Shown: positions 1 through 5,672, counted from the stretch's first letter. The stretch: 5,672 bases of DNA from an uncultured Clostridia bacterium (GCA_945971755.1 CAMFPJ010000095.1:1-5672); one strand, 5' to 3'. The notes: generated by a model from the letters alone, not told the origin. Made by a program: numbers and translations.

Positions 1-53
1 CGAGATCTAAACCTAAGCCTTCGTCGGCAGCGTCAGATGTGTATAAGAGACAG
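1..53 (+). other. Illumina Nextera i5 adapter read-through (sequencing artefact)
   Basis: This is synthetic sequence, not genome. Bases 1-12 match the end of the P5 oligo with one mismatch at base 10 (A where the oligo has C). Bases 13-20 (CTAAGCCT) match a Nextera i5 index, known to me as S508/N508. Bases 21-34 are the Read 1 primer part TCGTCGGCAGCGTC. Bases 35-53 are the 19-base Tn5 mosaic end AGATGTGTATAAGAGACAG. The four parts lie in exactly the order of a tagmentation library molecule. The insert therefore begins at base 54, and nothing should be annotated before it. The mosaic end is not evidence of a natural transposon here. Confidence 0.98.
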
Positions 54-104
54 CCCTATACATTGGTATAATATTATATGCAAAAATAAAGGGTTACTAC
101 ACAG

Positions 105-128
105 AAAAGGGGACAAAAACTGTCCCCT
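105..128 (-). terminator. Hairpin terminator of sigG
   Basis: An 8-bp perfect stem (108-115 paired with 121-128, AGGGGACA/TGTCCCCT) has a 5-base loop. It overlaps the sigG TAG stop codon. Read on the minus strand the stem ends CCCCT and is followed by a short TTT run broken by C, so the U-tract is modest. On the plus strand the stem is followed by an AT-rich stretch with TTTT, so it could act weakly in both directions. Placement at the end of sigG supports intrinsic termination. Confidence 0.65.
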
Positions 129-894
129 AATTTTCTTTAATCTTTTTAAGAGCGCCTTTCTCAAGCCTTGATACCTGTGCCTGCGAAATACCGATTTCTT
201 CCGCCACCTCCATTTGCGTCTTGCCTTGCATAAACCGTAAGGTTAAAATTTGCTTTTCACGTCTGCCTAAGTTTTTGATTGTTTCCTTAATGGATATTTC
301 GTTAAGCCAGTCGTCATCACTTTCCGTTCCGCTGACCTGATCCATAACATAAATTGTATCACCGCCGTCTGAATAGACGGGCTCATAAAGCGAAACCGGT
401 TCAACAATTGATTCAAGCGCCAAAACAACGTCGGTAGATTTTATTCCCAGTTCATTTGCAATTTCTTCAATGGTTGCGTCTCTTCCTAACTCATTTTGTA
501 TGCGCTCTTTCGTCTGCATTGCGTGGTATGCGGTGTCGCGCAGGGAACGGCTGACTCTTATCGGGTTGTAATCTCGCAAATATCTTCTGATTTCACCGAT
601 AATCATCGGAACGGCATAGGTTGAAAATTTTACATTTTGTGTTATGTCAAAATTATCAATTGATTTAATAAGTCCAATGCACCCAACCTGAAAAAGGTCG
701 TCTGGATTTTCGCCTCTGTTGGCAAATCTCTGCACAACGGAGAGTACAAGCCGCAGATTGCCCTCAATGAGCTTTTGACGTGAATATTTATCACCGCTTT
801 TTGCTTTTATTAAAAGTTCGGTTTTTTCTTTTTCTGTAAGAACTTTTAGTGTAGATGTGTTAATTCCGCAGATTTCAACTTTGTTGTATTGCAC
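127..894 (-). CDS. sigG: RNA polymerase sporulation sigma factor SigG (forespore-specific)
   Basis: This 255-residue sigma-70 family factor directs late gene expression in the forespore. The N-terminus NKVEICG (residues 4-10) is the hallmark of SigG and is absent from SigF. Region 2 spans about 45-110 (NLRLVLSVVQRF, DDLFQVGCIGL, FSTYAVPMIIGEIRRYLRD). NPIRVSRSLRD (110-120) is SigG-like rather than SigF-like. Region 4 with its helix-turn-helix lies at about 205-250 (TQMEVAEEIGISQAQVSRLE). Length is close to B. subtilis SigG (260). I chose GTG at 894: it has AGGAAG six bases upstream and aligns the product with known SigG starts. A TTG further upstream at 948 is open in frame but lies inside the putative promoter. 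glmS precedes it on the same strand, separated by a terminator, so it is probably monocistronic. Residue 44 is Glu where B. subtilis SigG has Asn45. Confidence 0.96.
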   Translation of the reverse strand: MQYNKVEICGINTSTLKVLTEKEKTELLIKAKSGDKYSRQKLIEGNLRLVLSVVQRFANRGENPDDLFQVGCIGLIKSIDNFDITQNVKFSTYAVPMIIGEIRRYLRDYNPIRVSRSLRDTAYHAMQTKERIQNELGRDATIEEIANELGIKSTDVVLALESIVEPVSLYEPVYSDGGDTIYVMDQVSGTESDDDWLNEISIKETIKNLGRREKQILTLRFMQGKTQMEVAEEIGISQAQVSRLEKGALKKIKEN

Positions 895-900
895 ATAAAT

Positions 901-906
901 CTTCCT
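901..906 (-). promoter_or_regulatory. Ribosome binding site of sigG
   Basis: AGGAAG on the minus strand sits six bases before the GTG at 894-892. This spacing favours the GTG start over the upstream in-frame TTG at 948, which has no Shine-Dalgarno-like sequence before it. Confidence 0.75.
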
Positions 907-927
907 TTTTAATTTTATGTACAAAAT

Positions 928-957
928 TATTATGGACACGCACTGCAAAAATTAAAC
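928..957 (-). promoter_or_regulatory. Putative sigma-F/sigma-G type promoter of sigG
   Basis: On the minus strand a -35 element GTTTA (957-953) is followed by a 15-base spacer and GTCCATAATA (937-928). As I recall them, sigma-F promoters read GYWTA, N15-16, GGNNANAHTR; this site fits all the specified positions except the second G of the -10. The inner CATAATA also fits the sigma-G -10 pattern CATNNTA. Predicted transcription would begin near 921, about 27 bases before the GTG start, and would include the RBS. B. subtilis sigG is known to be sigma-F dependent with self-activation, so the match is biologically sensible. It is a by-eye match, not a scored one. Confidence 0.65.
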
Positions 958-966
958 ATAAGGGTA

Positions 967-994
967 AAAAAATAAGCGGTAGAAAACTACCGCT
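967..994 (-). terminator. Rho-independent terminator of glmS
   Basis: A perfect 8-bp stem (975-982 AGCGGTAG, 987-994 CTACCGCT) closes a four-base loop. On the minus strand it is followed by TATTTTTTT, a strong U-tract. It begins 15 bases after the glmS stop codon and lies just before the sigG promoter, so it should insulate sigG from vegetative glmS transcription. Confidence 0.9.
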
Positions 995-1009
995 GTTTTA
1001 ATAGTGCTT

Positions 1010-2827
1010 TTATTCAACCGTAACAGATTTTGCAAGATTACGGGGTTTATCAACATCAAAGCCCTTTGCAACTGTTGTGTGATACGCCAAAAGTTGCAGC
1101 GGAACGACCGTCATTGACGGCATAAGGTAACGGGAAGCTTCGGGAACATAAATTACCCTGTCGGCAATTTCTTCAATTCCTTGCGTACCCTCTTTGACAA
1201 TTGCAATTACCCATGCACCCCTTGCTCTGACTTCTTTAATGTTGGAAATCGTTTTACCGAGAAGTGCGTCATCAGTGCCGATTGCAACTACTGCCGTGCC
1301 GTTTTCAATAAGTGAAATTGTGCCGTGCTTTAACTCGCCTGCACCGTAGCCCTCGCAGTGAATATATGAAATTTCTTTAAGTTTAAGTGAACCTTCAAGG
1401 CAAAGCGGGTAGTCAATGCCGCGACCGATAAAGAACATACTTTGATGGTCTTTAATATGAGCGGAAATTTCTTTTGTAATATCGTCAGTTCCGAGCGCTC
1501 TTTGAATTTTATCGGGAATTAAAAGAACTTCTTCCGTAAACTTGCGAAGAATATCGTCGCCCATCAGTCCTTTTGCATGTGCAAAAAAAGCGGAAAGAAT
1601 ATAGCATACTCCGAGCTGTGCCATAAGGGCTTTTGTTGTTGCAACGGCAATTTCAGCACCTGCGTTTGTGTAAATAACTCCGTCTGACTCTCTTGCAATT
1701 GTGCTGTAAAGAACGTTAACTATTGATAAAGTAAAGGCGCCTCTTGCTTTTGACTCGCGAAGAGATGCAAGGGTGTCGGCTGTTTCACCTGACTGGCTGA
1801 CAAAAATGCAAAGGTCATTTTCGTTTATTATTGGATTTCTGTATCTGAACTCGCTGGCAATATCAACAACAACGGGAATTCTTGCCATATCTTCAATGAT
1901 GTACTTAGCAGTCATACCAACGTGGTAAGCACTGCCGCAAGCAACAATATAAATTCTGTTAAGTTTTTTTATAAAGTTTTTGGGGAACTCAAACGGAAGA
2001 ACTACCTTTCCGTCTTTAATAAGCGGAGAGACAGTGTCACGGAATGCCTTTGGCTGTTCGTGAATTTCCTTTTCCATAAAGTAATCGTGGCCGTTCTTCT
2101 GCGCAGAGTCAACGCTCATATTTATGCTTTTTACTTCAAACTCTTTTTCATTTCCGTCAAGGCCGTAAACTGTAATTGAGTTCTTGGTAAGTTCAATAAA
2201 ATCGTTGTCTTTTACAATGTAGCAGTCTTTTGTGTACGGAAGAATTGCGGGAATGTCAGAAGCAATGTAGTTTTCACCGTTGCCTGTGCCGATAATCATT
2301 GGATTGTCTTTTTTCATTGCGAATACTTTATCTTCAAAGCCCTTTACAATCATTGCAACTGCGTAAGAGCCGTTAATGCGTTCCGCAACTTTAATCATTG
2401 TTTCAACTGCGTTGCCGTTAAAAAGATGGTCAAAAAGCTGTGCAATAACTTCTGTGTCGGTTTCAGATTTGAAAACATAGCCTTTTTCAATTAACTCGTT
2501 TTTAATTTCAATGTAGTTCTCAATAATACCGTTGTGAACAAGTGTAACAACACCGTTCATCGAGGTGTGAGGGTGTGCGTTTACGTTGTCCGGGACACCG
2601 TGGGTTGCCCAACGAGTATGGCCTATTCCAACTGTGCCAACGGGGTAGATTTTATCTACTTCCGCCTGAAGATTGTCAATTCTGCCTTTTTCTTTGACAA
2701 CGGTAACTTTATCGCCTGCAATTGCAATACCTGCAGAATCGTAACCTCTGTACTCAAGCCTGCGAAGACCCTCAATAAGAATGGGGGCAGCCTGCTTTTC
2801 TCCGATATAACCGACTATACCACACAT
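1010..2827 (-). CDS. glmS: Glutamine--fructose-6-phosphate aminotransferase (isomerizing)
   Basis: GlmS converts fructose-6-phosphate and glutamine to glucosamine-6-phosphate and glutamate in the cytoplasm. This is the entry step to UDP-GlcNAc, peptidoglycan and other amino sugars. The 605-residue product matches the usual length (about 600-610). The class II glutaminase domain (about 2-220) begins MCGIVGYIG, giving the catalytic N-terminal Cys2 after Met removal, and carries RLEYRGYDSAG (23-33), GHTRWATHG (69-77), HNGIIENY (98-105) and ETDTEVIAQ (122-130). The isomerase half has two SIS domains (about 285-410 and 455-590), with ACGSAYHVG (296-304), SQSGETADT (344-352), LEGSLKLKEISYIH (477-490), GELKHG (497-502) and the conserved tail DKPRNLAKSVTVE. 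The ATG at 2827 is fixed by Cys2 and by GGAGGA six bases upstream; an in-frame extension beyond it is not credible. No key residue appears to be missing. It is divergent from the membrane gene at 2900. Confidence 0.98.
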   Translation of the reverse strand: MCGIVGYIGEKQAAPILIEGLRRLEYRGYDSAGIAIAGDKVTVVKEKGRIDNLQAEVDKIYPVGTVGIGHTRWATHGVPDNVNAHPHTSMNGVVTLVHNGIIENYIEIKNELIEKGYVFKSETDTEVIAQLFDHLFNGNAVETMIKVAERINGSYAVAMIVKGFEDKVFAMKKDNPMIIGTGNGENYIASDIPAILPYTKDCYIVKDNDFIELTKNSITVYGLDGNEKEFEVKSINMSVDSAQKNGHDYFMEKEIHEQPKAFRDTVSPLIKDGKVVLPFEFPKNFIKKLNRIYIVACGSAYHVGMTAKYIIEDMARIPVVVDIASEFRYRNPIINENDLCIFVSQSGETADTLASLRESKARGAFTLSIVNVLYSTIARESDGVIYTNAGAEIAVATTKALMAQLGVCYILSAFFAHAKGLMGDDILRKFTEEVLLIPDKIQRALGTDDITKEISAHIKDHQSMFFIGRGIDYPLCLEGSLKLKEISYIHCEGYGAGELKHGTISLIENGTAVVAIGTDDALLGKTISNIKEVRARGAWVIAIVKEGTQGIEEIADRVIYVPEASRYLMPSMTVVPLQLLAYHTTVAKGFDVDKPRNLAKSVTVE

Positions 2828-2833
2828 AATAAT

Positions 2834-2839
2834 TCCTCC
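2834..2839 (-). promoter_or_regulatory. Ribosome binding site of glmS
   Basis: GGAGGA on the minus strand lies six bases before the ATG at 2827. It is a near-consensus Shine-Dalgarno and confirms that translation starts at MCGIVG, exposing the catalytic cysteine. Confidence 0.9.
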
Positions 2840-2884
2840 GTTAAAAATTGAATTGATTGTTGATTTGGTGTTAATAATAATTTT

Positions 2885-2890
2885 GAGGTG
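2885..2890 (+). promoter_or_regulatory. Ribosome binding site of the DUF975-like gene
   Basis: GAGGTG precedes TTG (2897) by six bases and ATG (2900) by nine. The GTG at 2888 lies inside this element, so it is unlikely to be the start codon. I prefer ATG at 2900; TTG at 2897 remains possible and would add one residue. Confidence 0.65.
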
Positions 2891-2917
2891 ATTATATTGA
2901 TGTATATAAAACTCAAA
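2891..2917 (-). promoter_or_regulatory. Candidate glmS promoter (good -10, weak -35)
   Basis: The minus strand has a perfect TATAAT (2896-2891). The best -35-like hexamer, TTTGAG (2917-2912), lies only 15 bases upstream, and at 17 bases only GCTTTG is found. A start near 2884 would give a leader of roughly 57 bases before glmS. The element overlaps the start codon region of the divergent membrane gene. The region is AT-rich, so a chance TATAAT is possible. Confidence 0.35.
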
Positions 2918-3676
2918 GCTCAAAGACTTTTAATCGGCAAAAACTCAAAAGCATTTCTGATATGCACCTTGCCTTTTTTAATGACAGTAAGTCTTTTAGG
3001 CTTTAATTATTATTTGCTGATTCACTTGAATAACAATACAGAATTAAATTTTGCTTTGAAATTTTCTCTGATGATGTTATCTTTAACAATTTCCGCATTT
3101 ATCAAGTCATCGGTAGTATTTATCTGTGAGAATTATTTTTATAGAAAGGCCACAGACTCATTTTCACCCGTAAGGGCACAAGATTTGTTCTGTGCATTCC
3201 TCGTAAGAATACTTAAAATGCTGCTGTTTTGGTTTCTGTCAGCCGTTTTCTTTTTGCCCGGTTTAGTTTTAGCGTATTCGGCATACTACGTAAAAAGTAT
3301 ATCATACCCCAAAGAAATAACGGTTACTCTTTTTGCTTCGTCACTTATAATAGCGCTGGTGGGAGCGGGCTGCTTTTTCGTGATTTACAAACGCTTTTCA
3401 AAAAGCTATTTTGTGCAGTTTCAGTCCGGTGAAACAAACCCGCTTAAAGTATTGTCGCAAAGCAGCGAAATGATGGAGGGCAATTTAATAAGATATTCTC
3501 TTTTCTGCCTGTCGTTTTTAGGGTGGGATGTTTTGTGCTTAACCTTATTTCCTATTATATATGTTTTGCCGTACAGAAAAAGTGCGAAATATGTCTTCTT
3601 CCGGGAAAAGGTAAGGCGTAAACTGCCGAATGTAATCAGCGAGAAACCGATTGTTTTTATTTTTAGTAAATCATAA
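2900..3676 (+). CDS. DUF975-like polytopic membrane protein, function unknown
   Basis: The 258-residue product is strongly hydrophobic, with about five predicted membrane segments (roughly 19-42, 54-78, 105-131, 142-164 and 199-226) and a basic C-terminal tail. No cleavable signal peptide is evident. The pattern resembles the DUF975 family as I know it: a short N-terminal lead-in, a Trp/Phe-rich helix followed by a PG...AYS segment (LPGLVLAYSAYY, 119-130), an amphipathic stretch with PLKVLSQSSEMMEGN (181-195), then FLGWDVL (206-212) and VLPYRKSAKYVFF (222-234). The spacing between the third segment and PLKVLSQSSEMMEGN appears longer than in typical members, because a further hydrophobic segment sits there. 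The family's role is not known to me. It is divergent from glmS and convergent with pduL, so it is a single-gene unit. I could not find a convincing promoter. Being a real gene is likely; the family call is moderate. Confidence 0.75.
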   Translation: MYIKLKAQRLLIGKNSKAFLICTLPFLMTVSLLGFNYYLLIHLNNNTELNFALKFSLMMLSLTISAFIKSSVVFICENYFYRKATDSFSPVRAQDLFCAFLVRILKMLLFWFLSAVFFLPGLVLAYSAYYVKSISYPKEITVTLFASSLIIALVGAGCFFVIYKRFSKSYFVQFQSGETNPLKVLSQSSEMMEGNLIRYSLFCLSFLGWDVLCLTLFPIIYVLPYRKSAKYVFFREKVRRKLPNVISEKPIVFIFSKS

Positions 3677-3680
3677 AAGG

Positions 3681-3717
3681 AAAAGCTGAGATTGTAGCAA
3701 ACCTCGGCTTTTGTTTT
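3681..3717 (+). terminator. Intrinsic terminator between convergent genes
   Basis: A 10-bp stem (3681-3690 with 3703-3712, AAAAGCTGAG/CTCGGCTTTT, one G-U pair) has a 12-base loop and is followed by GTTTTAATT on the plus strand. It lies five bases after the stop of the membrane gene. On the minus strand, at the end of pduL, the same stem has one C-A mismatch but is followed by T-rich sequence, so it may serve pduL too, less efficiently. Confidence 0.8.
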
Positions 3718-3719
3718 AA

Positions 3720-4289
3720 TTAAAGGATAATGCCAAGCTCGCCGTTCGGAAGGGCAGCGTTTGATTCGTCTGTATCAATGTGCATAGCAAGCTTGAATTT
3801 CGGGCTTACTCTTACAACAACGTCACCGAAAACAAGCTCTCTGCCGTTTGACGGAACTTTAACACTAACAATTTGCTTATCTTGAAGTCCGTAGTTTTCA
3901 GCGTCTTCGGGAGTCATATGTATATGTCTTTTTGCTACGATAACACCCTCTGAAATTTCAACCTCACCGCAAGGGCCAACAAGCTTGCAGCCCGGTGTGC
4001 CGGCAATGTCGCCTGACTCGCGAACAACAGCGGGAACGCCGATTGAACGGGCATCGGACGCAGAAATTTCAACCTGATTAGCAGGTCTTACAGGGCCGAG
4101 AATCGAAACTGAAGGAAACTGACCTTTTGGGCCGATTACAGCAATTCTTTCTTCACAGGCAAATTGACCGGGCTGTGAAAGGTCTTTTTTCTTTGTGAGT
4201 TCATGACCCTCACCGAAAAGAACTGCTAAAGTTTCTGCAGTAACGTGAACGTGCCTTGCAGATGTTTCAATCAAAACTGTTTTTTCCAT
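3720..4289 (-). CDS. pduL: PduL-type phosphate acyltransferase (phosphotransacylase)
   Basis: PduL-family enzymes interconvert acyl-CoA and acyl-phosphate (propanoyl- or acetyl-), linking CoA thioesters to ATP formation through acetate/propionate kinase. The 189-residue product has both halves of the family's tandem barrel: SARHVHV (10-16) and KRHIHM (120-125), whose histidines match metal ligands, plus a glutamate in CEERI (45-49) and the closing HIDTDESNAA (170-179). These ligand assignments are by family analogy. The protein starts directly with the first barrel and has no N-terminal amphipathic extension, unlike the encapsulated Salmonella PduL, so it is probably cytosolic. No microcompartment shell or diol dehydratase gene is visible nearby. 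A general phosphotransacetylase role is thus plausible, but substrate preference cannot be read here. ATG at 4289 is chosen because AGGAAG lies nine bases upstream; an in-frame TTG at 4295 is only three bases from that site. Confidence 0.92.
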   Translation of the reverse strand: MEKTVLIETSARHVHVTAETLAVLFGEGHELTKKKDLSQPGQFACEERIAVIGPKGQFPSVSILGPVRPANQVEISASDARSIGVPAVVRESGDIAGTPGCKLVGPCGEVEISEGVIVAKRHIHMTPEDAENYGLQDKQIVSVKVPSNGRELVFGDVVVRVSPKFKLAMHIDTDESNAALPNGELGIIL

Positions 4290-4298
4290 TTTCAAATA

Positions 4299-4304
4299 CT
4301 TCCT
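4299..4304 (-). promoter_or_regulatory. Ribosome binding site of pduL
   Basis: AGGAAG on the minus strand is nine bases upstream of ATG 4289 and only three bases before the in-frame TTG at 4295. This decides the start in favour of MEKTVLIETSARH. Confidence 0.7.
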
Positions 4305-4324
4305 TCTCTAAAATTTACCATATT

Positions 4325-4353
4325 ATAATACTCTCTTTTTACCGATTTGTAAA
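4325..4353 (-). promoter_or_regulatory. Sigma-A-type promoter of pduL
   Basis: On the minus strand TTTACA (4353-4348, 5 of 6 matches to TTGACA) is followed by a 17-base spacer and TATTAT (4330-4325, 5 of 6 matches to TATAAT). A second, perfect TATAAT overlaps at 4327-4322 but with a 20-base spacer. A start near 4318 gives a leader of about 29 bases. The -35 begins six bases after the stop codon of the upstream HAD gene. Confidence 0.7.
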
Positions 4354-4359
4354 GGTAAT

Positions 4360-5007
4360 TTACATAAGTTCCGTGAAAGAGCGGATATTCACATCGGCAA
4401 TGGCGCACATTTCGTTCCAATCGTCCTTTGACGATTCGTCAAACATTGCAACAGTAGTAAAGCCCCCTGACCTTGCGCTTTTAATTCCGGCTAAAATATC
4501 TTCAACGACTATACATTCGGAAGGATTAACGCCGATTTTTTGAGCCGCAAGCAAATAAACATCAGGGAAACTTTTGTCTTTTTCTACTTCGTAAACATAG
4601 GTCTTTGAGTCAAAATACTGACGAACTTTGTTGGCGTTTAATACTGTTTCGCAAAGAATATCGGCACTTGCCGTGGCATAAGCACATTTAAGCCCTGCGC
4701 TTTTGCAAAATTTAATAAACTCTTTTCCTCCGTCTTTTAATTTTACATTGTGTTTGTATTCTTCAATGACAAGCGAGTGCCATTCGTCGATTATCTCTTC
4801 AACCGTTTCGGAAATGTTATACTCTTTTTTTGTGTATTCTGCCGCTGCAGTAAAAGGCATTTTATTTATGGCTTTTTTGTAGCCTTCGGGTATTTCCATA
4901 TTTCTTCGCTTGAAAAATTGATAGTCAACCTCGTGCCAAACGTTCATTGAGTCTATAAATGTGCCGTCAAGGTCAAATATAATTCCTTTATATTTTTTTA
5001 TATCCAT
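4360..5007 (-). CDS. HAD-superfamily hydrolase, beta-phosphoglucomutase/phosphatase-like
   Basis: The 215-residue protein is a haloacid dehalogenase-fold enzyme of subfamily I, with a helical cap between motifs I and II. Motif I is FDLDGT (11-16; nucleophile Asp12 and acid/base Asp14). Motif II is ATAS (Thr112), the motif III lysine is in KSFPD (Lys145), and motif IV is VVEDILAGIKSA (Glu169/Asp170). All catalytic motifs are present, so it should be an active Mg2+-dependent phosphatase or phosphomutase acting on a small phosphorylated metabolite; the substrate is not predictable. Length is normal for the family. The ATG at 5007 follows AGGTGA with a three-base gap; that Shine-Dalgarno contains the TGA stop of the upstream Cof-like gene, implying translational coupling. 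No terminator is seen after it, so read-through into pduL is possible. Confidence 0.9.
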   Translation of the reverse strand: MDIKKYKGIIFDLDGTFIDSMNVWHEVDYQFFKRRNMEIPEGYKKAINKMPFTAAAEYTKKEYNISETVEEIIDEWHSLVIEEYKHNVKLKDGGKEFIKFCKSAGLKCAYATASADILCETVLNANKVRQYFDSKTYVYEVEKDKSFPDVYLLAAQKIGVNPSECIVVEDILAGIKSARSGGFTTVAMFDESSKDDWNEMCAIADVNIRSFTELM

Positions 5008-5010
5008 ATT

Positions 5011-5672
5011 TCACCTGATACTTTCAAGATATTTTTCGATTTCTACTGCAACTCCGTCATCTTCATTTGAAAGAGTTGTGTATTTTGCTGCGCGTTTTGC
5101 TTCGTCCCAGCCGTTAGCCATAGCAAATGAATAACCTGCCTTTTTGAGCATTTCGCAGTCATTGTCTGAGTCGCCGAATGCCATAACCTCGCTTTCATCA
5201 ATCATTAAATGTTTGCAAAGGGATGACAGAGCAAAGCCTTTGGTTGCGTTTCGGCTGTTCATTTCAAGATTCTCGGGAATAGACGATGTAACAAAAATAT
5301 CGCCCACAGAAATTATTTTATCTTTAACTTCTTTTAACTCATTACCCACAACCCGCATAATGTTAATCTTTTCAACACCGCGTGAGCCGATATATTCTGA
5401 TAAATCAGGCACAACATTTGCTTTATCTTTAAGCACCTTTAAGTAGTGTGCGGAGATGCCGCCGTAGTTGTAAAGACTTGCAGAGTACCCGTCAAGAAAA
5501 CATTCGCCGTCAAAATAGATTTCGTGAGGGAGATTGTAATCGTTAATAATGTTGAATATTTTTTTCGACTTTTCCGCATCTAAAAGTTCAGAAGTGATTA
5601 CTTCTCCCGTTTTTCCGTCGTATGTAACAGCACCGTTTGAGGTGATAATGAAATCAGCAAACGGAACTCTGC
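5011..5672 (-). CDS. Cof-type HAD-IIB family hydrolase, N-terminus cut by the window edge
   Basis: The reading frame stays open from the TGA at 5013-5011 to the right end, giving about 219 visible residues. Cof-type proteins usually have about 260-290, so roughly 40 N-terminal residues with motif I (DxDGT) lie beyond the window. Visible are ITSNGAV near the start (motif II), a C2-type cap domain in the middle, TKGFAL (the motif III lysine), FGDSDND (motif IV metal-binding aspartates), and AMANGWDEAKRAA followed by a DDGVA segment. These cytoplasmic enzymes dephosphorylate sugar phosphates, FMN or related small molecules; the substrate here is unknown. A GTG at 5436 could be mistaken for a start, but it lies inside the cap domain and the conserved ITSNGA motif is upstream in the same frame. 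It is the first visible gene of an operon with the HAD gene at 5007, three bases downstream. Confidence 0.92.
   Translation of the reverse strand, partial: RVPFADFIITSNGAVTYDGKTGEVITSELLDAEKSKKIFNIINDYNLPHEIYFDGECFLDGYSASLYNYGGISAHYLKVLKDKANVVPDLSEYIGSRGVEKINIMRVVGNELKEVKDKIISVGDIFVTSSIPENLEMNSRNATKGFALSSLCKHLMIDESEVMAFGDSDNDCEMLKKAGYSFAMANGWDEAKRAAKYTTLSNEDDGVAVEIEKYLESIR

Noticed and set aside
35..53. Tn5 mosaic end as a sign of a natural transposon
   Set aside because: It is embedded in a complete Nextera adapter with primer site and index, with no transposase gene; it is library sequence.
54..104. Possible promoter-like TATAAT (67-72, plus strand) at the left end
   Set aside because: Its -35 position falls in adapter sequence, so it cannot be judged; the stretch is just AT-rich.
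1922..2851. Plus-strand open frames opposite glmS
   Set aside because: They are antisense shadows of a well-conserved gene, with no RBS and no recognisable protein features.
2828..2923. N-terminal extension of GlmS by 32 residues
   Set aside because: It would bury the catalytic Cys2 and ignores the strong GGAGGA site before ATG 2827.
4339..4358. Small inverted repeat TTACC/GGTAA after the HAD gene as a terminator
   Set aside because: Only a 5-bp stem with a 10-base loop and no U-tract; it overlaps the pduL -35 instead.
5011..5436. A short 141-residue hydrolase starting at GTG 5436
   Set aside because: The same frame continues upstream to the window edge with conserved Cof-type residues (ITSNGA), so the GTG is internal.
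4256..5446. Plus-strand open frames opposite pduL and the HAD genes
   Set aside because: They overlap genes with intact catalytic motifs and have no coding signals of their own.

Overview
The window looks like a chromosomal contig end from a low-GC, endospore-forming Clostridia-type Firmicute. It is AT-rich, has purine-rich Shine-Dalgarno sites, and carries a clear forespore sigma-G gene, a housekeeping glmS, a PduL-type phosphotransacylase and HAD phosphatases. The exact family cannot be read from the sequence; a gut-associated Clostridia/Oscillospirales-like lineage is only a guess. The first 53 bases are not biological: they are an Illumina Nextera i5 adapter with its index and the Tn5 mosaic end, so genuine sequence starts at about base 54.

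Layout from left to right: sigG (minus strand, GTG start at 894) ends in a hairpin terminator at 105-128. Its upstream region holds a good sigma-F/sigma-G type promoter (957-928) and the strong terminator of glmS (967-994). glmS (minus, 2827-1010) is complete, with a strong RBS. A 72-base gap separates it from a divergent gene for a DUF975-like polytopic membrane protein (plus, 2900-3676). That gene converges on pduL (minus, 4289-3720), with a shared hairpin between them. Upstream of pduL lies a sigma-A-type promoter, then two HAD-family hydrolase genes in one minus-strand operon: a beta-phosphoglucomutase-like HAD (5007-4360), and before it a Cof-type HAD whose N-terminus runs off the right edge of the window.

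How the genes relate: glmS makes glucosamine-6-phosphate for peptidoglycan, and sigG runs late forespore transcription. They are neighbours but appear to be separate transcription units. The two HAD genes are likely translationally coupled. pduL has its own promoter but no obvious terminator separates it from the HAD operon. I find no mobile element, CRISPR array, tRNA, rRNA or toxin-antitoxin pair. I see no convincing undescribed system; the points most worth checking are the adapter artefact, the sigG start and promoter, the unusual sigG neighbourhood and residue 44, and the absence of a glmS ribozyme.
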